The notes: a model not told the origin generated them from the sequence alone. DNA of 64,000 nt from Neodiprion pinetum (GCF_021155775.2 NC_060235.2:18307193-18371192), one strand, 5' to 3'; shown: positions 35,487 through 48,378, counted from the first letter of the stretch. Translations and numbers: made by a program.

Positions 35487-38245
35487 TGTGTAATTTGTAT
35501 TTTAGGCGCCCCGAATCGCTGAATGTAATTAGAAAATGCAATTTTTCCCCGTACGTCTCAAAATTACGATCATAATTTGGAATTGTGATTTTTAGGGAAA
35601 ATTGCAGATATAAATTTTCATTGTAATTTATAATCTGAAATTGTAATTCGTAATTTTTACTTTGCGATACGCGTGATTTGTGATTTTTAATCTGTAAATT
35701 GAAACAGATTAATTACAACATGCACCAATCTTTGAACCGTGCAGATTATCAATATTACAAATATCAAAAGAAAATGTCCGAGATACAATTGTTTTAAATC
35801 AATGATGGAATCACCGGTTTGACAAGTTTTGAGGGTTTTTAAAAGTCCGTCTACTTGGTGACAGTAGAAAAATTGAAAAACTATAAATTTTCATCTAAAT
35901 ATATCGGTAATCAATGATTTGAGACGAGTTACAGTGTCGAGAAGTTTTTTGCTGGTGCCAAATTCGTACAAATTTATACCTAACCAATTTCAACAAATAA
36001 CTACATTTTCAATGAATATTTTCTAATCAGATCAGATCAACGAATATTTTGATCACGAAGCGTTAATCTGTTGTACCTATACGAAAGCTGTGCATCGATT
36101 CTTCCTGTATTACTTTTTTGGCCATGTGAAAAGTTGAATAAAAAATCAAGTTCAGGTGATTAATTGTATAAGATAGGTACGTGCATAGAATCAATTCGCA
36201 AAACGAATCTTCTTTTCTTCCTCTAACCCAAAAACAAGAAGCAGAATCATATTGTTTCGAGAAAAAATTTATCCACGATGCGCAAATCCGTTAAGAATTG
36301 AAAAAAAATTTCTGTTGTTTTTTCGCATTCCTTCGAGCTAATTAAGCCTAATTAAATTGACACCCCCATCTGAAAAATTGTTCAGTCACGTCGTTAATTT
36401 CGCAACCATTTTGTAAGGAGATTGTTTTTTTTTTTTTTTTTGTTTGCAAACAATAACATGCGCCCGATGCATCCTCAAGGTATAATCGACCCTTCGTCCT
36501 TAAGTACTCGCAGTCGCCTCGAATCCATTCGAGTTAGGTTAGGTTAGACGTCAAGTCCTCGTCTGTAGATATTAAGCACGTTCCACATGCCGCGAGCCGA
36601 TCTAACGGGGACAATAGAGAGATCCGGGTCTAAATATCTAGGCGCCGGTGTAACACGTGTCTATAGACGTATCGCCCGGTCGAGTTGAATGCGCAGAGGG
36701 TATACACATACTTATGCATGCATGTATTAACCGCGGACCTACAACCTACGGCTGTCCTCGGTCTAGATTTTACGACGATGAAGTTTTTTTCCCCCATCCC
36801 CCCGTACAGCCTTCCCCTGCACTGCATGCACCAGAGTAAATTCTGGATTGCCATGCACCCCGAGGATTCCAATCGCCCTAAACAATCAGGCATACATGTA
36901 CATTTATACATATACGTGTAGGCATGGAAAATGAAGAAAAACGTCATCGAAACGGTACCGCTTTGAAGGCATGCAACCGCGAGCAATGTAGCCCCCGAGT
37001 ATTCCGTGAAACTGACCGTTCAACGCCACGGGATAGGCAACCGGAGCTGCATTCCGGTAATGCTGGAATACGAGATGTAGGTCGGGTTGCCTGTCCGACA
37101 GGCGTCGAGCGGCAAGTTTCACCGAAAACTCCCGGCATGTAACGGAATAAATTCATTCCATTTCACCCCGTCGTTCTTATCGGTTGTATTCTTCTTTTTC
37201 TCGTCATCGTTATCGCTCCTCGTAAGAAAGAATATCGATATCGGCTGCAGGGGAGATTTGGGCTAACGACGAGTGCGTGTTATAGCGAATCGGGATCAAG
37301 GTCAGGAACAAGGTCGCCGAGGGGGTGGAGAACCGAGCAACCAACCAACCCTCCTCTCCTCTGCCCTGCTGCAGGCAAACACAATTCAGTATAATTTATC
37401 ACGACTCCGCTCGTATATACGTGTAAAGTATACCCGTATCCGTGTATTCGCCTGTGCAGATGTATCGTTAGATAGGGAATCGATGATCGTTACAATCGTG
37501 CAAAGTGTACACACGCTGTGTGTAAATTTTGCATTCGTACGTGTGTAAAATACACATCGGATCGAATCGCTGAATCCAAGTATAAGGTGTAATAAGATTA
37601 TCACAGCCGCGTGGTGTTTTATTACATACATACATTCGCACAAGAAAGAATTAGTCTTCTGGAGTACTTTGCTTGTACTTTTTTGTCCACGATTCATCTT
37701 CGATTGTTTCGTTTCGCTTCCTTTTCGTTCCTACATGCTTCCGCGTAAAATTTTTCACGAAATTCAATTACAAATAATATTCGACCGATACGAAATTTGA
37801 CTTGTCGATTTGATTCTGGTTAAAAAAAAAAATCTAATTAAAACCCAAAGAAAAAAAAAAAAAAAATAACCACTGCCGTAGTTTTTTTTTTTTTTTTACC
37901 GATTCTACGATCACTTCACCGAAGTTTTGTCGCTCGTTGTTCTAATACTGCCACTACTACTGATAATAACAATAATAATAATAATCGCAACAACAACAAT
38001 AATATAAATAATGCGAACAATTACATGTCGTCGTCGTTTCGTCGAATAAAAATGAAAGTTTCGAGTGTAATTATCCATGTATAATACGGGTGTAACAACA
38101 GGCATCATGGGAGAAAATGAAACGGGGGTTCGGGGGTGGAAATGCGTTGGTTGTGAAATAATCAATAGTTGGGGTAAAGAGCTGCAGAGCGCGGAGGTCA
38201 GGCTCGCGCCAGTGGAGTGTGTCAGTGTTGGGTCAGACTGGCTGC

Positions 38246-38248
<3 letters not shown>

Positions 38249-38305
<57 letters not shown>
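38249..38305. repeat. (CT)n microsatellite at gap edge
   Basis: At least 28 TC units running straight into the run of Ns; the true length is unknown. Confidence 0.97.
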
Positions 38306-38405
38306 NNNNNNNNNNNNNNNNNNNNNNNNNNNNNNNNNNNNNNNNNNNNNNNNNNNNNNNNNNNNNNNNNNNNNNNNNNNNNNNNNNNNNNNNNNNNNNN
38401 NNNNN
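38306..38405. other. Assembly gap (100 N)
   Basis: Exactly 100 Ns, the usual placeholder for a gap of unknown size. It begins in the CT repeat, the likely cause of the break, and lies inside the intron between exons 4 and 5. Confidence 0.99.
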
Positions 38406-39298
38406 ATACACATGTGTAATTATACATTTATTTTTCACTTAAGTTTGCTGTTTTTTGTTTAATTATTAATTTCCCTCTTCATTCTTTTAGGCGTCGAAGC
38501 GTTTTTTTTTGCGGCCATTCCAATTCTTTATTTAAGCATTATTTAGTTGTAACGTGTGTAGTATAGTAGAATTATTACATCGACGAGAAGAATTTTCATC
38601 TTTGAATATTCAATCCCGATTTTCTTGCATACGCGGGGTATATATTATATTGTACGTGATTGGAAAAAAAAAAACAAAAAAAAAAAACGTCCCAGCAGGT
38701 TGACTAAAAGTTTTTGGTTGACTTAACCTACTTTTCAATGGATCGGTAAGCGAAAGAAAGTGAATGTTACAAATTAAGTGTTGTTACGGACACTTGAATG
38801 TTCAAATTCCAAAAATGTGCGTCATGTTCATCAATTATATGCGTATAGATATATGTCGGTGATACCTAAACCTAGTTCCAGAGCGATGAGCAAGGATTTT
38901 TGGTTTTTTGGAACATATCCAAGATCGGCCCCCGCGGGCAACGCGTGTTTAATCGCTGACATCGGACGACTTTTGCCGCAAGCTGCGGAAAGTTCAACCT
39001 TACGTTACGATACGTATCAGGTACCCATACTCGTATACAATACAATAATGCACCTATGTGAAACATAGTACGCGTCCGTCCATCCATCGATATATCGAAC
39101 CGGTTACGCGAGCCTTGTGGTTTCTTGTAAAGTATTTTTTTCGCTCTTAGTCCTCTCCGTTCCGTCGCGTCTGCGTTTGTGTGTGGGCGCGTTTCTCGAA
39201 TCGTTACTTTTCACGAAAAGCTTGCATTGACTCACTAACTTCTGCTCGTTTTTCTCCACACACGCCTATAATATGTACACAAATATACTTGTATATGA

Positions 39299-40057
39299 GG
39301 CATTCCGCGCCAGCTCAGTAAACGGTTGACCGTAACATTTTTTAATTTCACCAAGGATTTTGCCTGCGTCAGTACGATCCTTGAAAATGTTCCGAAAAAA
39401 AAAAATTGCAATTTTTTTAAACACTCGCCTTTGCCCCGTCATTCTTCAAGCTCGTCTCAGAAACACCCAAATTGATTTTTATGAAATAAGGGACAAAAAC
39501 AAAAAATCGTTTGATTTCCGAAATGAAAAATTTTCACGCAAGATTCGAAGTGAGACATCTTTTTGTCTGTTTTGTTTTTTTTTTAACAATTTTTTCCTGT
39601 GTTTTTAATTGTACTTTCTATTTTCATACCTGTTAAATATTCAATATAATACACACCGCATCTCCGATTTGATTACTGATTTTTTTATTGCTCCTCTGGT
39701 TTTGAAACACACTTACGATTTTTTTTTTTTTTCAAAATTTCGTAACTAATTTTTAACAGGTATGAAAATAGAAAAAACGATTCACCAAAACAGAAAAAAA
39801 ATGATGAAACAAACCCAGAGGTCACACTTTGAATCTTGCATGAAAATGTTTCATTTCGAAAACGAAACTTTATTTTTCATGTTTCACAAAAATTAATACG
39901 GGTGTTTTTGAGATGGGTTTAAAAAAAAATCACAGGGTAAAGATGAGTGATTAAAAGAGTGGAAATTTTTCAGGTGTCGTACTAACGCAGGAAAAATCCT
40001 TGGTGAAATTAAACAATGTCACGGTCAACCGTTTACCGAGTCGGCTTGGAACGCACC
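39299..40057. mobile_element. Foldback element, about 760 bp
   Basis: Outer arms GGCATTCCGCGCCAGCTCAG (left) and the complement of CGAGTCGGCTTGGAACGCACC (right) pair, followed inward by GTAAACGGTTGACCGT and TTTAATTTCACCAAGGATTT on both sides. Pairing continues toward the centre, where TTTCTATTTTCATACCTGTTAAA (39617-39640) meets its complement at 39751-39775. The whole element can fold into one long imperfect hairpin. There is no coding capacity. Confidence 0.85.
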
Positions 40058-40444
40058 ATATATATATATATGTACATTAGGATACATATACAATGTGTAT
40101 ATAATAGAGCCTGCTGCACGAACACAGCACGCGAATTATCCTATAATGTCGTACACTGTCGGTACTTACATGTAAGTATGTACATTATACTAACGTGTGC
40201 GTACATTTTTTTTTTTGTTTTTCAACCCGAGCAAACGTGTTTCGTTTCTTTTTTTTTTCGCTTTTTTTTCTATATTTTGCCACGTTTCTTTTCTTCCGTT
40301 GTAAATTTTTTTTTTTCCTTCTCTTTCTCTCGCTCGCTCTATTAACAATTGGCTCTTTCTCACAACTAGGTACCGACGTCGTCATGTTTGCAAAAACTAT
40401 AGTAATAATAACGACTGTAATGCAGATCGTGTTGTTGGTGTTCG

Positions 40445-40475
<31 letters not shown>

Positions 40476-42563
40476 TCCTCGCTTTTTTCGCCTACTAATT
40501 CTCCAGTCAAAACACATCAACAGAAACGGAGCGTATATAAGGAGCTGTGCGGACAGATTTTTTTATTTTTTATTTCGACGTGCAACATATTATTGCTCGG
40601 TGTGTGGCATTTTGTGGGATTAATTTCGTAAATGCGACGGAAATGTGCAACCGGAAGTAGGAAGAAACGCGACAATGTACAATTTGATTCTTCTGTGCGG
40701 CCTATATGGTTGACGCTTGTGCTGCTAGACTAGTAAATAAGCATGAAAGGTAGCGCTTTTTAAGTATGAATCCGGAAACTTGATCCAAGGGTTATTTGAT
40801 GTACGCCGAATCGAACTGTGATAATAATTTTATTTACATATTTATACATGTGATAATCTCCCCCGATACCATTAAAAAAAAAAGGGGTAAAAACCGTTTA
40901 ATTCGGAACCTGATAACTTTATCAAAAAATATGTCAAACAAAAGTTGTTGGGGACAAAAAAAAGAAAAAAAACTATATTTCATGTTTATTTTCGTATCTT
41001 CAAGAATCAGGGAGAAATAAAAATGAAAAAAAAAAACCATTTTCAATGGAGGCCGAAAACCTCAAAGTTTCAAATAATTAAAAAAATATTAAATTCATAC
41101 ATATATCGGGTTTTTTGTTACACGTATACGGCTATAGTAAGAGATAATCTACAACGTTACAGAGAAATTTTTTATTTTTAAATATTTTATAACTTATCGA
41201 AGAATTACGACTGAATATTGACAAAATTACTGCTTGATGATCCCTGTTAGAAGAAGTATGCAGCGTTTTAGGGAGCACGGCGAAGACGAACATATTCGTA
41301 ACGTTTGAGAAAACAGAGTAAAAAAGAGAAAAGACGCATTTCCGTGCAGCTTTTTTAAACACCTTGTGAAATAATCACTTCAATCAGTACCCGACTCCAA
41401 TATTTTCAAGAAAATTTTCCCCGTTACCGAGGTTAGAATGCTTACGCGTCATCGTTGTCGACTACTGTGAGATTCGCGATTTTACGTTTCTCTGCGTTTT
41501 TGTCTTCTTCTCGACATTCCGCGCCGCGTTATTTTAAAAGTAAAATATTTTAGCACATCGGCGCGCGATGGTTGAAGAAAAAAAAAAAAATAAATAAAAA
41601 TAAAAAGAAAAGACGAGAAAAGAAAACGGTACTTTAGTGAAATTGGATACATTTTGTTAAATTTTTTTTTTCTCTTTTTCCAATTTTCACTATCACTCCT
41701 TCACAATACACGCTCAACGCTTGAAAAACAGTCTCAACGAAAAAATCGCATCGATCCACGTATACGATTACCTCTCACCCCTACAACTATTTTCGACTTC
41801 CTTTATTACACAGGTGTGAATAATTCAAAAAATCACGTTCGTCGTATTATCAGGAATTAAGGAACGGGCGAGAAAGCCCCAAAGAACCCCTGTAAAAATC
41901 CCATAACATGCGATCGACCTACCCGAAGCCATTCTCAAGGCATTGCAACGATACGTCCGACGGTTTTGCGGGGGATGAAAAAATTTCTTACGTTAGGTTG
42001 AAAAAGGGTCCCTTGATAATGTTTTTCAAACTCTTTTTGTAACCTGTTTTATTTATCGACAGTTTCATTTGAACTCGGTTATATTATTACGTTATATAAC
42101 ATTAATTTTAATGACGGTGAATAATTTTTTTTTGGAATATAATTGTTATTGTTATTATCATGATTACTGCTTCCGGTGTCTTGTATTGCGACGATTGGAA
42201 TTATTCCGAAAAGTTTTTACCGACCTTCGTTAGTGAAGTTTTTGTTCTCGTTGTTGTTGTTATATTTTCAATTTTAACGAAAAGGAAAATTAAAAACATA
42301 ATAAACCGGTATTATTTGTATACCTACCTGGTTACATGTACATTCCTATACGGAAATCGGCATAACTTGAATGGCCTAGAATTTATAGCGTTGATATGTT
42401 GAAACATTTTGCGATCAACATTGATTCATCACCGGGTCGATTGATTGATTTATTGATTAGTTCGTTTATTCGTTCGTTGATTTATTCGTTTATTTACTCT
42501 CGCTAATTATACATGTGTATAGATGACTTTTTAAGAGAGAGTCGGAATGGGAATGAATTTACT

Positions 42564-42589
42564 GCAGCAGCAGCAGCAGCAGCAGCAGC
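42564..42589. repeat. (CAG)n microsatellite
   Basis: Eight to nine CAG/GCA units. It is not part of an assignable exon; plus-strand frames reading poly-Gln here are not supported by other evidence. Confidence 0.9.
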
Positions 42590-43576
42590 TCGAACAGCTG
42601 CTTCTGCTTCTGAAGGCGCGGTATCGGATTCATAAAACCAATTCCTCAATGTCGCAAACATATTTTTTTCCATCCCCCATACAGGTATACACAGCAAAGA
42701 TCGGATCGTATATCACTCGCAGCTGTATTCGATGCAGCTCGTGTCCACATACATTATATATACATATATATATATACACACATGTATGTATGTATAACTT
42801 GTATAATAATCTACCATATGTATGCCTCTGCATAGACTTGTTTACCCAGATTCCTCGTCTACATGGACATTAGGTATATAACATTATACCTTGTGCAATA
42901 AATTCGTGAATATAAATTGTACAAAACATGATGTTGCGTTATGTAACGCATCAAGTTGGTATTTGCCGCGTACACTTCTCTAATTGTAATATACATTGAA
43001 GGGAAGAAAAATAGGTAAGTTCGAAAAGAAAAAAAAACACTACTCTTTTTTTTTTTTTTTTTTCTTTTTGTTCGAGAAAAACGAAGAGAGAAAGAGAGAG
43101 AGAAAACAAAGTTTCTTCCATGTGTTCGGTTCCCTGATCGTTAAATGGATGGTAAAAATGTATTTTTGAACACCGATTTGTTCGGAGGATTTATTTCCTA
43201 GACACTCGTCACTGTTAGCTTGAATATCAGTCGGTGATAAGTGACGATTTTTTGGTCAGGGAAAGTCGGGGAAAAAATTCGTTGAATTTTCTCCGACTAT
43301 CACTCAGTGACCATCACGAATTTTTCTACGTTTTAATGTAAATAATTTTCCCTTCAATCATAGTCTAAAAATCGCACATCCCTCCGCAGCGCGCAGTATA
43401 CGTATATTCATGTAAATTTATGATCAAAAACGGGTGTAACGGTTCGATACTTGTTAAAAAAAAAAAAAAAAAAAAGAAAAGAAATTTGAAATTACGAATA
43501 TAACAATAATACGAAGAATTCGCGCAGCAGGGAAAATTTAATAATCGTACGGTAACGAAAGCAGACAACTACTCAC

Positions 43577-43730
43577 CAATTTTCCGAGGCCTCCTCGTCG
43601 AGGGCGTGAGAGTCGGCGAGTCTCCTCGGTTGAAGCGTGGCCGATGTTCTTTGGCGTCCGAGAACCCGGGGCGGTCCGACGACTCCGGTCCTCGATAATC
43701 CGGCCCGGAACGATGCTCGCGCCCTGTCGA
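43577..43730 (-). CDS. sei: sei exon 4: start of linker after PAS
   Basis: This 154-nt exon (phase 1 in, phase 2 out) encodes residues 156-206: FDRARASFRAGLSRTGVVGP, then PRVLGRQRTSATLQPRRLA, then DSHALDEEASEN and a split Cys. The phenylalanine joins T of exon 3 to TC here, and the last codon TG joins T of exon 5. The RARASFR stretch parallels the GRAKTFR stretch that follows the PAS domain in vertebrate ERG1. The longest open frame in this strand (RQGASIVPGRIIED...) is out of phase with both neighbours and is not the protein. The acceptor is GACGGGAGCAG|TCGACA, with TACTAAT and a pyrimidine-rich stretch upstream. The donor is AAATTG|GTGAGT. Confidence 0.85.
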
Positions 43731-43879
43731 CTGCTCCCGTCACCCATCATTGCATTCGATTATTAGTACAACAAAAGTTAGTAGGTAGAACAGAAATCTA
43801 TCTACAGCCCGGCCGCTTTTAGTTAGTCGGTTATTTTATTATGACGCGTATGCTGGAGTACCGAATACGCAAGGTTCGG

Positions 43880-44705
43880 AAAAGGGCCTTTTTTTTTTTT
43901 TTTTTTTTTTTTACATTTCGCTTTGTTATTTCCGCCGAGATTTTTGTAATTTTTAACACTCAAATATAGCTCGCGCGAAATAGCTGACTGGACTGAAAAA
44001 AATTTTTTCACTAATACCTCGAGCACGTTGAAATTTCGGAAAAGACTGTTTTCGGGAATTTCGAAATTTAGACATCATTAAATTCTTCGTTGGCCATGCT
44101 TTGTTTGACGGAGCAAAAGTTTTTACCATACCTGAGATGCGTGTGGTTTTTTTTTTTTTTTTAGTAGCTGCGCGAGATTTGTTTTTCAGTCGAAATATTT
44201 TTGAAAACCAATAAACGTCGCGTTGTAAGGATTTTCCTGAGGTCTTGAAAGAAAAAAAAAAAAAAAATTTAACAATAATAATTTGATGAGGCGGTATTTA
44301 CTATCGGCTCAGATTTCTCCGGGTTCGCGTGAACTCTTGTTCGTTGTAAAGCAAGAAGAGAAACAGAGAGCAGTGAAATATTTTAATATTTGAAAGCTGA
44401 AAAAATTAGTTCTTAAGAATTTCAACATAGATTTTTTTTCCGGTACTAAAAAAATCGCACGCGTCTCAGGTTTTACGAAAACTTTTGTTTCGTCGTACTA
44501 AACATAGTCGCCGAAGGATTTAAAGATATATCAATTTCAAAATTACCGAAAAAAGCCTTTTCCGAAATGTCAATGTCGTCGAGACTGCGGTAAAAAATTT
44601 TTGTCAACCCAGGCCTTTGGCGTGAACTAGTTTTTACTGAAAAAGATCAAGAATCTTAGAGAAGAGTGAATTCTAAAAAAAAGGCCCTGTTCTGAATCAC
44701 CCTAA
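43880..44705. mobile_element. Foldback element, about 825 bp
   Basis: Long imperfect arms pair: CCTGAGATGCGTGTGG (about 44131) with CGCACGCGTCTCAGG (about 44456), the block TTTGACGGAGCAAAAGTTTT with its complement near 44485, and GGAAAAGACTGTTTTCGGGAA with its complement near 44545. Outermost, AAAAGGGCCTTTTTTT (43889) pairs with AAAAAAAGGCCCTGTT (44677). It lies in the 1.9-kb and 8.5-kb intron neighbourhood around exon 4, just outside that exon's acceptor side. No coding content. Confidence 0.75.
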
Positions 44706-44843
44706 GGTATATATTTTGTTGCTTTATCCATGTCTTTACGGTTTTTTTTTTAATCGGTTTTTGCAACGATTCTTGATTAGCAAAAACGTGTTTTTTCTTC
44801 TCGTTTTTTTCTGTACAAATATACATACGTACATATGTAAGTA

Positions 44844-45165
44844 TACAGAGTGATTATTTAACAGCCGAACTGTCCGTCGTCTGCTACGATGTCATGCGCA
44901 TGCGCTGAAAATCCGAGAGCAGTTGTTTGCCGGGGCGGCCAAACGTCGTGAACGTAACCTCAAAGATTTTGACAGTTGTCGCTAGTAGTTGTGCTCAACA
45001 TCGACGGCTGTTAAAATTTTTGAGGTTACGTACATCGCGGTGAAATGTCATCTGAGTTAATGACGGTTGGTCACCCTGGGAAACTCCTACTCTCCAATTT
45101 TAGAGCATGCGCATTAAAATGCAGTAGACGACGAATCATGCAGTCGTTAGAAATTCATTCCGTAT
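44844..45165. mobile_element. MITE family A, copy 2
   Basis: It begins TACAGAGTGATTATTTAACA and ends with the diverged complement (GTCGTTAGAAATTCATTCCGTA). The interior matches copy 1 at 782-1101, including CGTCGTCTGCTAC and GGTTACGT/AACGTAACC blocks. GCGCATGCGC-type palindromes lie at about 44895-44906 and 45104-45113. Confidence 0.85.
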
Positions 45166-45592
45166 ACAAATCACCGTTATTGAAATAATAATCTACGTTA
45201 TGTCAAAAAAAAAAAAAAAGTGGTGTTTTTTTCTTTCAATTATCCTTTTCCTTCTTTTCCTGCTCTTTGGCGGGTAATATTATTAACGAACGTTAAATGT
45301 AAACAATGTGTGAAAATGTACGAAACAAAATTGCAAAATTCACGCGCAAATCATTGATTTGAAATTGGCAATAAGTGAAAGTAAAACGAATCGGTGAAGA
45401 AAAAAAAAAAAAAAAACGAAACATTTTTATTTCCGATTATCTTCAGGCTCGATTTCAGATTATTATTTATAAACAATTAGCGGGAGAAAAATGAAAAGAC
45501 AAATAGATCTTTTTTGCTACAGGTATAACAATATACAAGTTGTACGTTGAAGAGAAGAATATAAATAGGTATATAAGGGAAAAGATTAATGA

Positions 45593-45642
45593 GAGGAAAA
45601 AACGATGATGATGATGATGATGATAATAATAATAATAATAAC
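45593..45642. repeat. (GAT)n/(AAT)n microsatellite beside exon 3
   Basis: GAT units then AAT units directly left of the exon 3 donor, explaining the poly-Tyr/His open frame that overlaps the exon end. Confidence 0.9.
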
Positions 45643-45654
45643 AAGGGGACTCAC

Positions 45655-45813
45655 ATCGAGTAACGAGGCGATTGTTGGCGTGACTTGGCAGCGGAATGGC
45701 GGGTGGTTGAGACGGCTGAGCTGAGAGGTCCTCGAAGTTTATTATTTGCAGACAGATATCGTCTACCTCGCTCCTTATCAAGGCAATCACCTCGCTGCAG
45801 AGGAACTTTGTTC
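45655..45813 (-). CDS. sei: sei exon 3: second half of the PAS domain
   Basis: This 159-nt exon (phase 1 in and out) encodes residues 103-155: TKFLCSEVIALIRSEVDDIC, then LQIINFEDLSAQPSQPPA, then IPLPSHANNRLVTR. The first part is the last strands of the PAS (eag) domain: F/L at the FLC turn, the EVIALI strand and the LQIINFEDL strand, aligning with the FLCLVDVV and MFILNFEVV strands of hERG. After ED the chain becomes Pro/Ser-rich and leaves the domain. The acceptor is AAATTCAACAG|GAACAA and the donor is ACTCGAT|GTGAGT. The split glycine (KDG) with exon 2 matches the position of the same boundary in the vertebrate protein. Confidence 0.94.
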
Positions 45814-47954
45814 CTGTTGAATTTTCGTCAAATTAATAACGTAACGCACCTTTATTAAGTAATCGACGATAATTATAAATTGCACGAAAATATTGCTTCA
45901 TCACTGGCAGAATTGAAATCGTAGGCGTGAGTTAAAAAAAAAAAAAAAAAAAAAAAAAAGGAATCTAGAAGTGTAAAAAATAACGACAACGTTATGGTAA
46001 TAATAATAATAATAATAATAACAATAATAATAATGAAAAAATCAATGTTTATATTTATAGTAATAGTACAGATTGAATTTTGAAAAATGAAAATTTCAGT
46101 TTCAAATTGAAAAAATGAAGAATGATAAAAAAAAAAAAAAACTTTGCTCTTTGAATCCCGACGAAAAGACAACTTTCGCGAAATGTTTGAGAGTTGCAAA
46201 CAAAAAAAAAAAAAAATTTCGTTTCGAGTCGTTTTTGCTGTCACTTTCAATTCGAATACGATGTATGCGTACATACATATGTGTAGGCGATCGTATTATT
46301 TTCAAGTTGCATTTTTCTTTCCCTTTTTCTCATTTATCTTTTCGACAGCACTCGACCTCGACCTCCGACTAAATGCGAGCGGCGAAACCTCGGAGAAAAA
46401 GGAGGAAAGAAAAAGGAAGGGTCGAATCGCTTAGAAATAAGCCGCGGCGATAAAGCTCGTGCAGCAGCTGCAAAAGTTCCGATATCAAGATTCCGATACG
46501 CGATTATGATAGCCAACTCGGGTCGGTATACAGTTATATTTTTCACCGTGCCCTTACACAGCGTGTTGTAATATCGCCTTCGGACGTTGTTTTTATTGCT
46601 GTTTTTTTTTTTTTATTTTTATTTTATTTTATTTTCTTCCCTCGGCCCGACTAGACTCTATAATTATTCTGCAATACTCAATCTTTGTACTTTGTTCTTT
46701 ATTCATCGCTATATACTTGACGATAGTTCAGCTCGAAATTGTTGAAACTAACTTTTTGGCGTGCTTATTCGAAGGTTGAATGTCATTTTTTTTTTCTTTT
46801 CTTTTTCCTTGCCTTGTACCCGCTTATAATTACAGCTGTAGTTTACTTTGTCAAATGTTTCTGCGACCTTTATTACCGTAATATCAAGGTATTCACTCTT
46901 CTTTATTTTTTCCCCTATTTTCTTTATAAAATCGAAATTGCAGACAAAAACTTGGCAGTTACATATTTGTTGTATAAATTGTATCGTACAACTGTGTGTA
47001 ATCAATTCTCCGAGATGGTTTTATTTTTCACAGAGAGAGGGAGAGAGAGAGAGAAGAACGAGAAAAAGAAAAAAATCAATTGAGAATTGTTGATTATACA
47101 TATACTTACGTATTTGGTCAAGCTTTACCGGCCCGATTATCACAGGTCGGCAAAAAATATTATTTTCGTCGAGTTTCTATTGAGATAAATCAATTTCGAT
47201 TCTCTACATTGAATAATAACCAACTCCTTTATTTATTACGTATAAACTTTGTTTTTGTCTTTTTTACGTTGATAAATAAGGCTTGAAGTTTTTACTTCAT
47301 AGCTAATATGGGTGCCTATTCAGAAGAAAAAGGAAAAACTTTTTCACCAAGATGTGATGGACTTTATCGTTGTTAACGTTATCAGGGGCGGTATAACGAG
47401 ATCATGATGAGAGATTACGTTTGGAGTTTGATACGAGAAAGTCCGTAAGAAAATGGACGAAGTACAAAAAATATTCATTTTTAAACTTTGCTCATCAATT
47501 CTTTTACATTTGTAGTTTATTATCAATTATTATTATTGAACAAAAGTGATTTAAATGCAAAACTGAAGGTTGACCAATTGTTATTGACAATAAATGGTTG
47601 AGAAAGTAGGTCAATTTTCTTAAAATTTGAAATATCGTTCTGGTTTTTACAAAAACAAACTTTACCTAATAAAATTATTTTTCCACTTATTATTTACGCG
47701 GAAGAAATCAAAATTTGACATCTGTAATCCAGACTCAAAATTCGTGTTGATCGGTGTTATTATTGTTAGTCAAGTTTTTCACCAGAGTGCAGATCACGTG
47801 ATATCAATTATCTCATACATCCAATTAGGTTTTTTCGGAATTTGGAGTTACTTACTACACGTCATGAACACGAGGGTGTTTGAAAGAAAAAAAAAAAAAG
47901 AATTTTTCAATTTCCAAAGTGGCACCCCCTACAAAGTTTGTTCAGGTTCAAAGA

Positions 47955-48378
47955 TAGATTTTGGAAAAAGATGAGCGTCCTGCGTTAAGTGGAAGACCGT
48001 CCTCATCTGATTTTACACTTTTTTTTTTAAACGCTTTTTTGAATTTATAAAGAAACATGTAGCACTTGAATTATTATTTCTTTCCTTAAATTTATATTCA
48101 ACTCAAAGATCCGTAGCATATTAAATTACAACTATTTTATGAGATTTAATAAATGGTGAAAAAATCGTCAAATGCATTTCTCAAGCATCAACTGGAGACT
48201 TATTATTAAAGTTACAAGCGTGAGTCCTATTTACGACGTTAATTGATATTCTGATCGACGTAAGTAGTAGAAAAAAGTAGTAGTCATTCGCGGTACTTCA
48301 TAAATTGTAAAAAATTTACAAAAGTAAAAAATCACGATCTTCCACATAACCTAGAACGCTCATCTTTTAACAGAATTT
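47955..48378. mobile_element. Repeat family E, copy 1, with inverted ends
   Basis: GATGAGCGTCCTGCGTTAAG followed by TGGAAGACCGT (47967 onward) pairs with ACGATCTTCCACATAACC then TAGAACGCTCATC (48331-48364). The inner block around 48045-48120 is found again, reverse-complemented, at 61130-61235. It is a non-coding interspersed element. Confidence 0.7.

Larger units (their letters stand above)
35126..43576. other. sei: Intron between exons 4 and 5
   Basis: An 8.45-kb intron containing a Tc1-like short element (35254-35486), the CT repeat and assembly gap (38249-38405), a 0.76-kb foldback element (39299-40057) and a CAG repeat (42564-42589). A CpG-richer patch at about 36.9-37.15 kb has no assignable exon. 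The remainder is AT-rich with T- and A-runs. Because of the gap, the true length is unknown. Confidence 0.7.

Noticed and set aside
36534..36549. GTTAGGTTAGGTTAG, resembling insect telomere repeat TTAGG
   Set aside because: Only about two and a half units; too short to be an interstitial telomere.
38077..38462. Frames crossing the N-run
   Set aside because: They consist of CT-repeat Leu-Ser or Arg-Glu and unknown residues.
42547..42873. Poly-Gln plus-strand frame over the CAG repeat
   Set aside because: Only the repeat supports it; the rest is TA-repeat translation and there are no splice signals.
43538..43750. Frame MMGDGSSRQG... as exon 4 protein or as a new start
   Set aside because: Phase conflicts with exons 3 and 5; the FDRARASFR frame resolves both junctions.
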